From: Paractinoplanes abujensis
GTDB taxonomy: Bacteria > Actinomycetota > Actinomycetes > Mycobacteriales > Micromonosporaceae
Assembly: GCF_014204895.1 (NCBI RefSeq)
Contig: NZ_JACHMF010000001.1
Location: forward strand, 2,976,001-3,040,000
Reading direction: 5' to 3'
DNA length: 64,000 nt
Shown here: piece by piece, positions 17,305 to 25,445 of the stretch
Layout: each line of letters starts with the position of its first letter
Numbering within the stretch: position 1 is the stretch's first letter
Position numbers and translations under genes: made by a program
Notes under the pieces: generated by a model
What the model saw: the letters and a program-made list of their open reading frames with translations, nothing else
What the model was told of the DNA's origin: nothing
Databases searched by the model: none

Positions 17305-18123
17305 TTATTCCGCTCCGAGGTCGCTGTGCTTGTCGAAGCCGATGTACAGGCGCGCGGCCGCGTTGGTGCCGAGCGAGCCGAGCGTCTCGAGCTCGCGCAG
17401 CCGCAGCAGGGCCGGGTGCTGAGCGTACGCCTCGGCCGCCGCGGCCAGCCGGCGCAACGCGTCGACCTCGGCGTCGGCCCGGATCCGCTTGGCCTGCGCC
17501 TCGGCCTCGGCCGCCACCCGCTCGGCGCCCGCCTTGGTGTTCGCCTCCAGGGTCTCGCGCTCGGCCCGCGTGCGGGCCTCGACCATCTGCGCCTCGGCCA
17601 CGCGCTGCGCCGTGAGCACCCGGTTCATCACCTCCTGCAGGTTGCCCGGGAAGACCAGGTCCTTGACGTCGGCCCGGACGATCTGCACGCCGTAGCCGGC
17701 CGAGACGCCCTCGACGTCGCGCAGGATGTCCTCGCTGAGCTGGTTGCGGTTGGTCAGGATGGCCTCGAGCGTCATCGACGCCAGCGAGCGCCGCGCGGCC
17801 AGCTGCACGTCGCTGTAGATGCGGTCGGCGTAGTCGGCCACCTGCTCGACGGCGGCCCGCGGGTCGACCACCCGGAAGTGGGTGACGATGCTGACCCGGA
17901 CGGCCACCTTGTCGGCGGTCAGGATCTCCTGGCCCTTGATGGTGAGCTCGCGCTCGCGCACGTCGATCGGCACGATCCGGACGGCCGGCCCCCGCTTGCT
18001 CCTGAAGCGGCTCCGCTTGGGCATCTCGTAGCGGCCGGGCTCGAGCACCTCGTCGAACCGGCCGTCGCTGTAACGCAGGCCGCGGAATCCGCTGTGGACG
18101 ATCACCTCGGGAGTGTCGGACAT
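17305..18123 (-). CDS. SPFH/Band 7 domain protein (slipin-like)
   Basis: The 272-residue protein has an SPFH domain over residues about 20-190 (RYEMPKRSRFRSKRGPAVRIVPIDVRERELTI in pieces, then KVAVRVSIVTHFRVVDP and YSDVQLAARRSLASMTLEAIL), which matches slipin/prohibitin-type proteins. It is followed by an Ala/Glu-rich coiled coil (about 190-245) with ERETLEANTKAGAERVAAEAEAQ in segments. There is no N-terminal transmembrane helix, unlike most stomatin-type relatives, so it may be a soluble or peripheral scaffold. It precedes the nucleoside hydrolase by 18 bases. GAGGTG lies just before the ATG. Confidence 0.88.
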   Translation of the reverse strand: MSDTPEVIVHSGFRGLRYSDGRFDEVLEPGRYEMPKRSRFRSKRGPAVRIVPIDVRERELTIKGQEILTADKVAVRVSIVTHFRVVDPRAAVEQVADYADRIYSDVQLAARRSLASMTLEAILTNRNQLSEDILRDVEGVSAGYGVQIVRADVKDLVFPGNLQEVMNRVLTAQRVAEAQMVEARTRAERETLEANTKAGAERVAAEAEAQAKRIRADAEVDALRRLAAAAEAYAQHPALLRLRELETLGSLGTNAAARLYIGFDKHSDLGAE

Positions 18124-18307
18124 GATTCACCTCTGAAAAAACGTCGGAGTGGCCCCGGAGCGGTTCCGATGTGAAGGATCGGTCGCCAGGAGGGCAGCGG
18201 ATCAGCGTGGTTTGATCGCCAATGCATCCGGTGCGGAAGGACGTACTTCTGAAGCCGCCGGGGCCAAGATCAGAGTGACAGCCCGGGCGCCCGGCCACAA
18301 CGCATTT

Positions 18308-18586
18308 TCAGTGTTCGCGGGCGTAGCGCATGACCTCGTCGACCAGGCGGGCCGTCTGCTCGTCGCGCAACGAGTAGAACAGGTGACGGCCCTGCCGGCG
18401 CCGGCGCAGCAGCCCCGCGTCGACGAGATTGCGCAGGTGGTGGGCGACGGCCGACTGGTGGGCGCCGATCGAGGCGGCCAGCACGGACGGAGTCTTCTCA
18501 CCCTCACGCAGCAGGGCCACGATGTGCAACCGGCTCCCGTACGCCAGCCCGCGCAACGCATCGACCGCCCGGTCCAGTTCGGTCAT
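18308..18586 (-). CDS. ArsR/SmtB family metalloregulator
   Basis: A 92-residue winged-helix repressor. The DNA-recognition region is PSVLAASIGAHQSAVAHHLRNLVDAGLL (residues about 33-60), and the wing is RRQGRHLFYSL. The C-terminal helix ends DEVMRYAREH; together with the HHLR and GRHLF His residues this could form a zinc site like those of SmtB/CzrA (alpha-5 site), but no Cys pair is present. The start overlaps the preceding permease stop by 4 bases (ATGA), so it is the last gene of the metal-importer operon. It probably senses zinc or manganese and adjusts this operon or an exporter. Confidence 0.9.
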   Translation of the reverse strand: MTELDRAVDALRGLAYGSRLHIVALLREGEKTPSVLAASIGAHQSAVAHHLRNLVDAGLLRRRRQGRHLFYSLRDEQTARLVDEVMRYAREH

Positions 18587-19392
18587 GCCGGCACCAGGAC
18601 CCGCAGCCGCGTCGCGAGCCACGACAGGAGCAGGATTCCGGTCGCCGTCAACGAGATGCTCGCCCCCGCGGCCACGTTCCAGCGCGCCGACACCCACAGC
18701 CCGGCCACCCCGCTGCCGATGCCGAGCAGCACCGCCAGCGCCGTGATGACCGGCAGCCGGTCCGACCACAGGCGGGCCGCGGCGGCGGGCGCGACGATCA
18801 GCGACAGGGCCAGGATCGTGCCGACCGCGGGCACCAGCGTGACCACCACGACCTCGATGGTCAGCAGCAGCACGACGTCCCACGCACCGAGCGGCAACCC
18901 GGACGCCCGGGCGCCGGCCCGGTCGAACGCGATCTGCTGCAGCGGGCGGGCCCCGGCCAGCAGCACCACCGCCACCGCGGCCAGCACGACCGCGGTGGTC
19001 ACGAGGTCCCCCGGCGACACGGTCAGGATCGAGCCGACCAGGAACGACGACAGGTCCCGGCTGAATCCGCTCTGCGTCGCGACCAGCGCCGCGCCGAGCG
19101 CGAACCCGGCCGACACCAGCACCCCCGTGGCCGCGGCCGCGTCCTGGCCACGGCGCCGGGTCAGGGCGGCCACGCCGAACGCCACGACCACCCCGGCCAC
19201 CGCTCCGCCCAGCACGATGTTGACGCCGATGATGGCGGCGGCGACCACACCCGGGAACGTCGCGTGGGTCAGCGCCATCGTGAAGAACGCCAGCCGGCGC
19301 AGCACGACCTGCACCCCGATCAGCCCACCGAGCGCCCCGGCCAGCACGACTTCGGCGGTGGCCCGGTGCAACGCGTCATCCCACCAGCTCAT
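18583..19392 (-). CDS. Zinc/manganese ABC transporter permease (second permease)
   Basis: A 269-residue polytopic protein of the ABC-3 (ZnuB/MntB/TroC) family with about eight hydrophobic segments. MTLTHATFPGVV-like text appears as FFTMALTHATFPGVVAAAIIG, the conserved ALTHA-x-FPG signature of these permeases, and VGTILALSLIVAPAAAARLW is the cytoplasmic coupling region. The chosen ATG at 19392 gives a 4-base overlap with the upstream permease, and its own stop overlaps the ArsR gene by 4 bases. Two non-identical permease genes suggest a heterodimeric channel, as in Tro/Mnt systems. Confidence 0.92.
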   Translation of the reverse strand: MSWWDDALHRATAEVVLAGALGGLIGVQVVLRRLAFFTMALTHATFPGVVAAAIIGVNIVLGGAVAGVVVAFGVAALTRRRGQDAAAATGVLVSAGFALGAALVATQSGFSRDLSSFLVGSILTVSPGDLVTTAVVLAAVAVVLLAGARPLQQIAFDRAGARASGLPLGAWDVVLLLTIEVVVVTLVPAVGTILALSLIVAPAAAARLWSDRLPVITALAVLLGIGSGVAGLWVSARWNVAAGASISLTATGILLLSWLATRLRVLVPA

Positions 19393-20228
19393 GCGCTCAG
19401 TCCGCGCCGCAGCAGCCGTACGGGGATCAGGAGCAGATAGGCGGCCACGAGCAGCAGCACCACCGCGGAGGCCGAAGTCAGCGCCACCCCGTACTCCAGC
19501 GAGGCGGTCCAGCTCAGCAACAGGCCCGCATACCCGGCGCCCACGATCAGCACCGTGCCCACGACGGCCATCACGGCCAGCCGGTCGGTCACCATGCGGG
19601 CGGCCGCGGCCGGCACGATCAGCAGCGCGACCACCAGGATCGTGCCGACCGCGCGGACGGCGGCCACGACGACGAGCGCGACCAGGACGTTGAGCCACAG
19701 GTCGATCCCGGCGATCCGGTAACCGGCCGCGGCCGCGCCCGCCGGGTCGAACGTACGGAAGATCATGACCCGGGCCCCGATCAGCAGACCCACCAGGACG
19801 ACGACGGCCAGCACGGCGGTCTCGGCCAGCTGCCGCGGCGTGACGGTGAGCAGCCGGCCGAACAGGAACGAGGTCAGATCGGCGGTGTAGGAGGACCGGC
19901 GCGAGACCAGCACGACACCGATCGAGAACATGGCGGTCAGCACGACGGCCGTCGCGGTGTCGTCGGAGACGCGGGCGCCGCGGGTCAGCACGGTCAGCAC
20001 GACGGCGGTGAGCAGCGCGGCCACCAGGGCCCCGGCGAACACACCGGCCAGACCGCCGGCCACGAACCCGATGACGACGCCCGGGAACACCGTGTGGGTG
20101 AGCGCGTCGGACACGAACGACAGACGACGGGCGTACACGAAAACGCTGACGGGACCGCAGATCAGGGCCAGCAGCGCGATCTCGGCCAGCGCCCGCCCCA
20201 TGAAGGGCAGCTGGAACGGTTCGATCAT
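19389..20228 (-). CDS. Zinc/manganese ABC transporter permease (first permease)
   Basis: This 279-residue membrane protein starts MIEPFQLPFMGRALAEI, has eight or so helices, and shows the ABC-3 signatures VSDALTHTVFPGVVIGF and RAVGTILVVALLIVPAAAARM. Its ATG lies within the stop region of the ATPase gene (4-base ATGA overlap), and it overlaps the second permease in the same way. It forms the membrane channel of a high-affinity metal importer with its neighbour, energised by the ATPase and fed by the lipoprotein encoded upstream. Confidence 0.93.
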   Translation of the reverse strand: MIEPFQLPFMGRALAEIALLALICGPVSVFVYARRLSFVSDALTHTVFPGVVIGFVAGGLAGVFAGALVAALLTAVVLTVLTRGARVSDDTATAVVLTAMFSIGVVLVSRRSSYTADLTSFLFGRLLTVTPRQLAETAVLAVVVLVGLLIGARVMIFRTFDPAGAAAAGYRIAGIDLWLNVLVALVVVAAVRAVGTILVVALLIVPAAAARMVTDRLAVMAVVGTVLIVGAGYAGLLLSWTASLEYGVALTSASAVVLLLVAAYLLLIPVRLLRRGLSA

Positions 20229-21031
20229 CCGCTTATCCCGTAGGTCAGGCGCAGCGGCCCGCCCGCCAACGTCTCGTCGGGCGGGCCGGCCGCCCACTGC
20301 CGCCCGTTGAGCAGGCAGACCAGGTCGGCCAGCTCGCGCGCCAGGGTGAGGTCGTGGGTGCTGACGACCAGCGCGGTGCCTTCGGCGCTCAGTTCCCGCA
20401 GCACCCGTACGATCGCTTCCTGGCTCACCACGTCGACGCCGTTGAACGGCTCGTCCAGCAGCAGCAGGCCCGGCTCGGCGGCGATGGCCCGGGCCAGCAG
20501 GACGCGCTGCTGCTGGCCGCCGGAGAGCGTGCCGAACCGGTGGGTGGCCCGGTCGGCCAGCCCGACCCGGTCGAGCGCGTCGGCGACGGCCTTGCGGTCC
20601 ACGGCGCGGGCGGGCCGCCACCAGCCGATCCGGCGGTAACGGCCCATCATCACGACGCGGCGGACACTGATCGGGAAGTCGGCGTCGAGGCTGCCCGACT
20701 GGGGCACGTAGCCGGCCCGGCCGCGGGCCGCCCCGGGGTCGCGCCCGAACACCGCGGCGCTGCCCTGAAGCACGTCGACCAGCCCCAGCATCGACTTGAT
20801 CAGCGTCGACTTCCCGGCACCGTTGGGTCCGACCAGCGCCAGCTTCTGCCCTTCGCGCAGGGTGACGTCGACGTCGGTCAGGGCCGGCTTGCCCTGATAG
20901 CCCAGGCTGACGCCGCGATACTCGACCGCCTTCGCTGCGGTGACCGTCGCCTTTCCCGCCGCGCTCGTCTCAGCCGCCGTCCCGCTCGTCTCAGCCGCTG
21001 TCCCGCTCATCTCAGCCGCCGTCCCGCTCAT
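20225..21031 (-). CDS. Zinc/manganese ABC transporter ATP-binding protein
   Basis: A 268-residue ATPase. Walker A GPNGAGKST and Q-loop YVPQSGSLDADFP are followed by the signature LSGGQQQRVLLARAI, Walker B LLLLDEPF and the switch His in VVSTHDL. The LDADFPISV segment after the Q-loop is typical of manganese/zinc importer ATPases. The first 28 residues are an unusual Ser/Gly/Thr/Ala repeat (MSGTAAE-type heptads) absent from most relatives. The later Met codons are less well placed, so I keep the first ATG. It lies 1 base after the stop of the binding protein and overlaps the first permease by 4 bases. Confidence 0.95.
   Translation of the reverse strand: MSGTAAEMSGTAAETSGTAAETSAAGKATVTAAKAVEYRGVSLGYQGKPALTDVDVTLREGQKLALVGPNGAGKSTLIKSMLGLVDVLQGSAAVFGRDPGAARGRAGYVPQSGSLDADFPISVRRVVMMGRYRRIGWWRPARAVDRKAVADALDRVGLADRATHRFGTLSGGQQQRVLLARAIAAEPGLLLLDEPFNGVDVVSQEAIVRVLRELSAEGTALVVSTHDLTLARELADLVCLLNGRQWAAGPPDETLAGGPLRLTYGISG
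20966..21031 (-). repeat. 21-bp tandem repeat at the start of the ATPase gene
   Basis: Three near-identical 21-base units (plus-strand core CTCAGCCGCTGTCCCGCTCAT or variants) encode the heptads MSGTAAE, MSGTAAE and TSGTAAE at the N-terminus. The repeats preserve frame and are probably slippage products; they contain two possible ATG starts. Confidence 0.85.
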
Positions 21032-21032
21032 C

Positions 21033-22019
21033 TCAGCCGCTCAGGCCGGCGATGATCACTTCGGTGTTGTGCCGCTCGGCGCCCAGATACGTGCCCTCCG
21101 GCGTGCCCGGCTCGCCCAGGCTGTCGCCGTACAGCGCGTCCTCCCCACCGATGACCTTCACGCCGGCCTGCTGCGCGATGGCCTCCACCGTCTTCGGCGG
21201 CAGCGAGCTCTCAGTGAAGATCGCCTTGGTCTTCGTCGCCTTGATCCTGGCCACCAGATCGCTGAGCTGCCGGGCCGACAACTCGGCCGAGGTGTCCAGG
21301 CTCGGAATGGCCGACCCGACGAACTCCAGCTTGTACCGATCGATGTAGTACCCGAGCGCGTCGTGATTGGTCACCAGCTTGCGATCGGCCGCCGGCAGCC
21401 CGGCGAACGCGGCCTCGTTGTCGGCGTCCAGCTGATCGAGTTCTTTCCCGTACGCGGTCAGGTTGCCGGCAAACGTCGCCGCGCCGGCCGGATCCGCCTT
21501 GGCCAACCCCTTCTCGATGTTGCCCACCATGATTTTGGCGTTGCGCGGGTCGTGCCAGATGTGCGGGTCGTGCTCGTGCTCTTCGGCCTCTTCTTCGCCG
21601 GCGTGCTCTTCCTCGTGCTCGTGGCCACCCTCACGCAGCTTCACGCCCACGCTCGAATCGACCACTTCCCCCTGGAAGCCCGACGCCTCCACGGTCCGGT
21701 CGAGCCATTCCTCCAGCCCTACCCCGTTCTTGACGACAACCTTGGCCTCGGCGATGGCCTTGATGTCAGCCGGAGTCGGCTCGAAGTCGTGCGGGTCCAC
21801 GTTCGGCTTGATGATCTGCGTGACCGACACCGCGTCGCCCCCGATGGCGCGCACGAAGTCGGCCACCTCGGGAGTGGTCGCCACCACGGCCAGCTTGGGT
21901 GCGGCGCTCGCCTGCGCCGCCCCGGCTTCGGCCTCGTCGCCGGACCCGCAGCCCGCCAGCACCACGGCCCCCGCCGCCACCACGGCGATGCTCAGCAAGC
22001 TTTTCCGGTTCTTCATCAT
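21033..22019 (-). CDS. Metal ABC transporter substrate-binding lipoprotein (ZnuA/TroA-like)
   Basis: The 328-residue product has a lipoprotein signal peptide with lipobox VLAGC (Cys24), so it is anchored on the outer face of the membrane. It belongs to the ZnuA/TroA/AztC cluster A-I group. Markers are VATTPEVADFVRAIGGD, KPNVDPHDFEPTPADI (first metal His in DPHDF), a His/Glu-rich flexible loop at about 131-152 typical of zinc binders, DPHIWHDPRNA (second His), TNHDALGYY (third His) and IFTESSLPP with the later Asp site. The His-rich loop favours zinc over manganese. It heads the operon binding protein, ATPase, two permeases, ArsR. Confidence 0.94.
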   Translation of the reverse strand: MMKNRKSLLSIAVVAAGAVVLAGCGSGDEAEAGAAQASAAPKLAVVATTPEVADFVRAIGGDAVSVTQIIKPNVDPHDFEPTPADIKAIAEAKVVVKNGVGLEEWLDRTVEASGFQGEVVDSSVGVKLREGGHEHEEEHAGEEEAEEHEHDPHIWHDPRNAKIMVGNIEKGLAKADPAGAATFAGNLTAYGKELDQLDADNEAAFAGLPAADRKLVTNHDALGYYIDRYKLEFVGSAIPSLDTSAELSARQLSDLVARIKATKTKAIFTESSLPPKTVEAIAQQAGVKVIGGEDALYGDSLGEPGTPEGTYLGAERHNTEVIIAGLSG

Positions 22020-22038
22020 TCCGCTCCCTCACTCAGGA

Positions 22039-22053
22039 GCAAAACGATAATCA
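22039..22053 (-). promoter_or_regulatory. Candidate Zur/Fur-type operator upstream of the metal importer
   Basis: Read on the minus strand, the 15 bases are TGATTATCGTTTTGC. They match 11 of 15 positions of the actinobacterial Zur-like palindrome TGAAAATCATTTTCA, and lie about 20 bases before the start of the binding-protein gene in an unusually AT-rich stretch. Only half the palindrome is well kept, so this is a candidate and not a firm site. Confidence 0.4.
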
Positions 22054-22419
22054 CTTCCAACACAAATGGTCTAATGACAAGATGGCCATCCGTGCATATC
22101 ACCGATCAAGCACCTGTACGCACGTCCACATATGCGCATGAAGCCACAGGTCGAGGCACTCACCCGCCCTATCGGCATCGGCCGAAGAATAGATCCGGCA
22201 CCCCGATCAAGCGACATTTCATCAGGCGAAGGCGCCGAGGTGTCCGCTCAGCTTGGCGCGGCAGGCTGACCGCCGCCGAGGAACGTCGGATCGTGGACGT
22301 CAGGCTTGAAACGGCCGGGACCTCGGCGTACTGCCCATTGTATGGCCAGAGCTTCCGGAACCGATGGACAACGACGCCCCAGATGGCGATCCGCCTCGCG
22401 ACCCGCTTTCACCCAACTC
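22054..22419. other. Gene-free region, AT-richer than its surroundings
   Basis: Between the divergent metal-importer operon and the next membrane-protein gene there are about 370 bases without a convincing reading frame. The first 100 (AATGGTCTAATGACAAGATGG and around) are clearly AT-richer and probably hold the importer promoter. Nothing else was identified. The downstream gene may start as early as the TTG at 22306. Confidence 0.5.
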
Positions 22420-23424
22420 ATGCCCGGCCTGTCAGCACTTCCGCGTCTGGCGGCCGCCGTAAAGGACTCCGACGAAGCGACACTGAGCGCGATCAAGGAC
22501 AGGTTCGAGAATCACAACGGCCGGATCGTCGAGTCCTACTTTCCGGCCCACACCAATGCCTGCCTGCTCCTGGTGGAGAGAAACGGCAATCCGGACGGAG
22601 GACGCGAGGCCGAGAAGCCGTACCGAAGACTGATGGTTTGGATGGATCGCCGGGACATCGCCATGCGCCATCCTCCGTTCATCGCCGCCTACTGGCGCAC
22701 CATCTGGCTGGCGCGACGGGCGGAACATGAATCGAAGAACGTGCTCACGCAACGCACACGGAACCTTTGTCTCGACATGCTCTTCGATGTAGCGGTGCTC
22801 CTCCTGGGCACGGTTGACTCGATCGCGTCCACAAAGGATGAAACCACCGTCCGACTGGAGCGGACGTCGCTCGTCGCCACAGCCGACCTGGATCGAGTCG
22901 AAAAGTTCGCCGAGCGTGGCGCGATACATCGCACGTTTGCCCGATATCTGCTGGGCTTACCGGCGGGAATAATGCTTCTGGCCCTGCCGGTCTATGTGAT
23001 GGAGCAGCACCTGCGCATCGCACAATCTTTCCAGCACCTCATCACGCTGTGCATCATCGGCGGCGGAATCGGAGCCATCGCCAGCGTCATGGTTCGGATC
23101 ACTCGAGGGCAGAATCTCTCCGTCGACGTCAATCAAGGCGGTGTTGTCACGTTCCTGGCGGGCGCGTTCCGACCGGTGATCGGCGCCGTCTTCGGCGTAG
23201 CGCTCTACGCTCTCCTCGAGGGAGGCCTGCTGCCCCTCACTGCGGGCGAGCAACAGAGTCACTTCTTCGGCGGCCTGTCCTTCCTCGCGGGTTTCAGTGA
23301 GAGGTGGGCCCAAGACATGATCGTTCGGAGCGCGCCCATTGCGCCTTCCCCCGCATCCGCCACAGGGCAAACGTCCAAGGAAGCAGGATCGAATCTCGCC
23401 GAGGAGCAGCCGCCGCACCGCTGA
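22420..23424 (+). CDS. Uncharacterised integral membrane protein
   Basis: I start this at the ATG at 22420 (MPGLSALPRLAAAVKDSDE), giving 334 residues; no good ribosome site is visible and codons are open to a TTG at 22306. Residues 1-175 look cytosolic and helical (IKDRFENHNGRIVESYFPAH, then YRRLMVWMDRRDIAM). Four hydrophobic helices follow: about 182-205, 212-232 (IIGGGIGAIASVMVRITRG), 245-270 (VTFLAGAFRPVIGAVFGVALYALLEGG in segments) and 285-300, ending FFGGLSFLAGFSERWAQDM. The tail is polar. The helical portion recurs in actinobacterial membrane proteins of unknown function. Its codon usage is a little less GC-biased than its neighbours, hinting at transfer. Confidence 0.75.
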   Translation: MPGLSALPRLAAAVKDSDEATLSAIKDRFENHNGRIVESYFPAHTNACLLLVERNGNPDGGREAEKPYRRLMVWMDRRDIAMRHPPFIAAYWRTIWLARRAEHESKNVLTQRTRNLCLDMLFDVAVLLLGTVDSIASTKDETTVRLERTSLVATADLDRVEKFAERGAIHRTFARYLLGLPAGIMLLALPVYVMEQHLRIAQSFQHLITLCIIGGGIGAIASVMVRITRGQNLSVDVNQGGVVTFLAGAFRPVIGAVFGVALYALLEGGLLPLTAGEQQSHFFGGLSFLAGFSERWAQDMIVRSAPIAPSPASATGQTSKEAGSNLAEEQPPHR

Positions 23425-23659
23425 TGAGGGAGCGATCCGTCGGAAAATCGCCCCGCACGTCGATGCTCAGCGCCCGCACCACGCCCGCAATGAGCCACCG
23501 GCGCCGCCGGCCCTGACAGACGGGACCCACGAGCCGCCCGTCAGCCGTTCCGGGGCCACCAGTCCGATCGCAGGAAGGTTGCGCGGAAGCTGGGGAAGGC
23601 TGGGAGCCGGCCGGAGAACGCGCCCGCCCGCTCGGCGAGGTTCGCGTCGAGGAGCCAGA

Positions 23660-23845
23660 GTTCGGGCTCACCGTGCCGGTGCAGACGACCAGCCGGTGCC
23701 CGCCGTTCAGGTAGGCCACGTCGACGGGCCGAGCCGCAGCCTCGCAACGTGCGCCGCGACGGATCCACCACCGGGCCGCCGCGATCACCACGAGCGACCC
23801 GAGCGCCGCCCCCGGCAGCACCAGATCCACGCCCGGCCCGTTCAT
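23660..23845 (-). pseudogene. Remnant of a TIGR04222-like membrane protein gene
   Basis: From an ATG at 23845 the minus strand reads MNGPGVDLVLPGAALGSLV, a membrane helix, then WIRRGARC and RPVDVAYLNGGHRLVV. The (D/E)VAYL-x-GG-x-R element after one helix is the start of the TIGR04222 actinobacterial membrane proteins. Protein-like reading then moves to another frame (ELWLLDANLAERAGAF) and fades out. The full protein would need a further 150 or more residues, so this is probably a decayed fragment. The assignment rests on a short motif. Confidence 0.35.
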
Positions 23846-23906
23846 GCCGCCATGGTCGCAAGATCCCGCAACGCCCGGCGACGGAGGCCGGCAGTAGATC
23901 GCCGCC

Positions 23907-24110
23907 GTGATTTTCCTCGATCGATACCTGAGCGGCGAGCACGAGCGGGTCTGGGCCGACCTTCGCAAGCTCGGCCCGGACGCCCGCGCCGGCGACGCCC
24001 GCGCGGTGGCCGCCGAGACCATGCGGCGCGTCCGGCGCAACGTGGAGGCCGTACGGGCTCGTCTCGACGCTGCCGGGTATCTGTTCCAGCGACCCGAGCA
24101 GGCTCAGGGC
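23907..24110 (+). pseudogene. N-terminal fragment of an unknown actinobacterial protein
   Basis: A GTG at 23907 opens MIFLDRYLSGEHERVWADLRKLG, followed by VAAETMRRVRRNVEAVRARL and AAGYLFQRP. This matches, from memory, the start of a frequent actinobacterial family of unknown function (LDRYL-x-GEH-x-x-VW, ETM-R-R-x-x-x-N-x-E) which normally continues for several hundred residues. After residue about 65 the frame turns into non-protein text, so only the N-terminal end remains. Confidence 0.5.
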
Positions 24111-24231
24111 GGGCGCTGCCGCGATGGCGGCTCACGCGTGAGTCGGCCGACGGGTTGGACCCGATGTAGGTGCACGGCAATGTCGGGAACACCGACATAC
24201 TGTTGTCGCGCCGGCGGCTCAGGATCGGGGC

Positions 24232-24630
24232 ATGACCGAGAGCAACAACCCCACGACCGGTTCCACCGCCCGGCATTCGCTCGACCTGTGGCTGACGATG
24301 TGGAACACCGACGGCGCCCTCGCGCGGCAGATCTGTGCCGACGACTTCCGCATTCATTTCGCCGTGACCGAACGCGACGGGTCGGCCCCGGCGGACGACA
24401 TTCGCACCGCCGGGGACTTCGCGAAGTATCTCGACTGGTGGCACGAGCAGAACCCGGGCGTCGTCTTCACCCGGATCGCCGATGCGATCGACGGCGAGCA
24501 CGGCCGGCTGCTGTGGGATGTGGAGTCCGGCGGCACCCTCGCGGGCGGCGTCGACGTGTTCGACTTCGACGCTGACGGCCGGGTCCGGCGGGTGTGGTCC
24601 GTCGGCGGGCAGCGGAGCATGCGGAGCTGA
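24232..24630 (+). CDS. NTF2/SnoaL-like domain protein
   Basis: This is a compact 132-residue protein of the NTF2-like (SnoaL) fold: helix HSLDLWLTMWNTDGALARQI, then the strand-forming DDFRIHFAV, helix DFAKYLDWWHEQNP and the long curved strands FTRIADAIDGEHGRLLWDV and GGVDVFDFDADGRVRRVWSV. Members are small-molecule isomerases, hydrolases or ligand-binding proteins. Residues lining the pocket cannot be assigned with certainty. It lies 42 bases upstream of a WYL regulator on the same strand and could be its co-transcribed partner. Confidence 0.85.
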   Translation: MTESNNPTTGSTARHSLDLWLTMWNTDGALARQICADDFRIHFAVTERDGSAPADDIRTAGDFAKYLDWWHEQNPGVVFTRIADAIDGEHGRLLWDVESGGTLAGGVDVFDFDADGRVRRVWSVGGQRSMRS

Positions 24631-24672
24631 CGTACGGCCGCAAGCATGATCCGGCTCTGCCAGACTCGGGGG

Positions 24673-25374
24673 ATGAAGCGTGCCGAGCGCCAGTACGCCC
24701 TGGTCGACCTGCTCCGCGCGGCGCGCCGGCCGTGGTCCGCGGCCCGGCTCGCCGCCGAGTTCGGGGTGTCCGCGCGCACCATCGAGCGCGACATCGGCTC
24801 GCTTCAGGTCGCCGGTGTCCCGATCTACGCCGACCACGGGGCGACCGGCGGCTACTCGATCCTCCGGGAGTACTCGCTGCCCCCGCTCAACCTGTCCGCC
24901 GCCGAGTCCCTGACGGTGCTGGCCGGGCTGGCCCTGCTCGACTCCTCGCCGTACCAGGGGGCAGCCCGCCGCGCCCGCGCCAAGATCACTGCCGTCATGG
25001 CCGAGGAGAACCGCGGGCCCGTGCAGGAGATGCTCGGGACGTTGCGGGTCATCGACGCCGTGGCCGCGACTGACGACGTGGTGCCGCTCGGGATGCTGGC
25101 CGACGTGGTGGCCGCCCGGCGCCTGGTGCGGCTCACCTATCTGGGCGAGAGCGCGGACAGCGCCCGCACCGTCCGCGACGTGGAGACGATGGGGCTTCTC
25201 CGCGCAGGGGACGCCTGGCTGCTCACGGGCTGGTGCCGGCTTCGCGGGGCGATCCGCGGCTTTCGCATCGAGCGGATCACCCGGCTGGAGATTCTCGGCG
25301 AGGTCCCGCCACCGCGCGACCCTGCGCTCCTGGAGGCGGATCTGGCGCGGTGGCCGACGCGGCGCCTCACCTGA
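24673..25374 (+). CDS. YafY-type HTH and WYL domain transcriptional regulator
   Basis: The ATG at 24673 is preceded by GGGGG and gives 233 residues beginning MKRAERQYALVDLLRAA. An HTH_11 winged helix occupies residues 5-60 (PWSAARLAAEFGVSARTIERDI). The WYL domain lies at about 135-215: RRLVRLTYLGESADSARTVRDV and the FRIERITRLEILGE end. WYL proteins sense nucleotides or small ligands and usually regulate adjacent genes; here that would be the NTF2-like gene just upstream. The WYL triplet itself is degenerate (LTY). Confidence 0.9.
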   Translation: MKRAERQYALVDLLRAARRPWSAARLAAEFGVSARTIERDIGSLQVAGVPIYADHGATGGYSILREYSLPPLNLSAAESLTVLAGLALLDSSPYQGAARRARAKITAVMAEENRGPVQEMLGTLRVIDAVAATDDVVPLGMLADVVAARRLVRLTYLGESADSARTVRDVETMGLLRAGDAWLLTGWCRLRGAIRGFRIERITRLEILGEVPPPRDPALLEADLARWPTRRLT

Positions 25375-25396
25375 GCCGGTGCCGGGACCGGACGGG

Positions 25397-25431
25397 CCGA
25401 GGGACCGGCCCGTGGTGAGCCGGCCCCTCGG
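25397..25431. terminator. Bidirectional hairpin between convergent genes
   Basis: CCGAGGG and CCCTCGG pair around an inner CCGGC/GCCGG stem with one mismatch and a loop of about ten bases. It lies in the 71-base gap between the WYL regulator and the convergent exporter genes, so it probably ends transcripts from both sides. It has no U-tract, as is common in actinomycetes. Confidence 0.65.
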
Positions 25432-25445
25432 TGACCCGTACGGGG

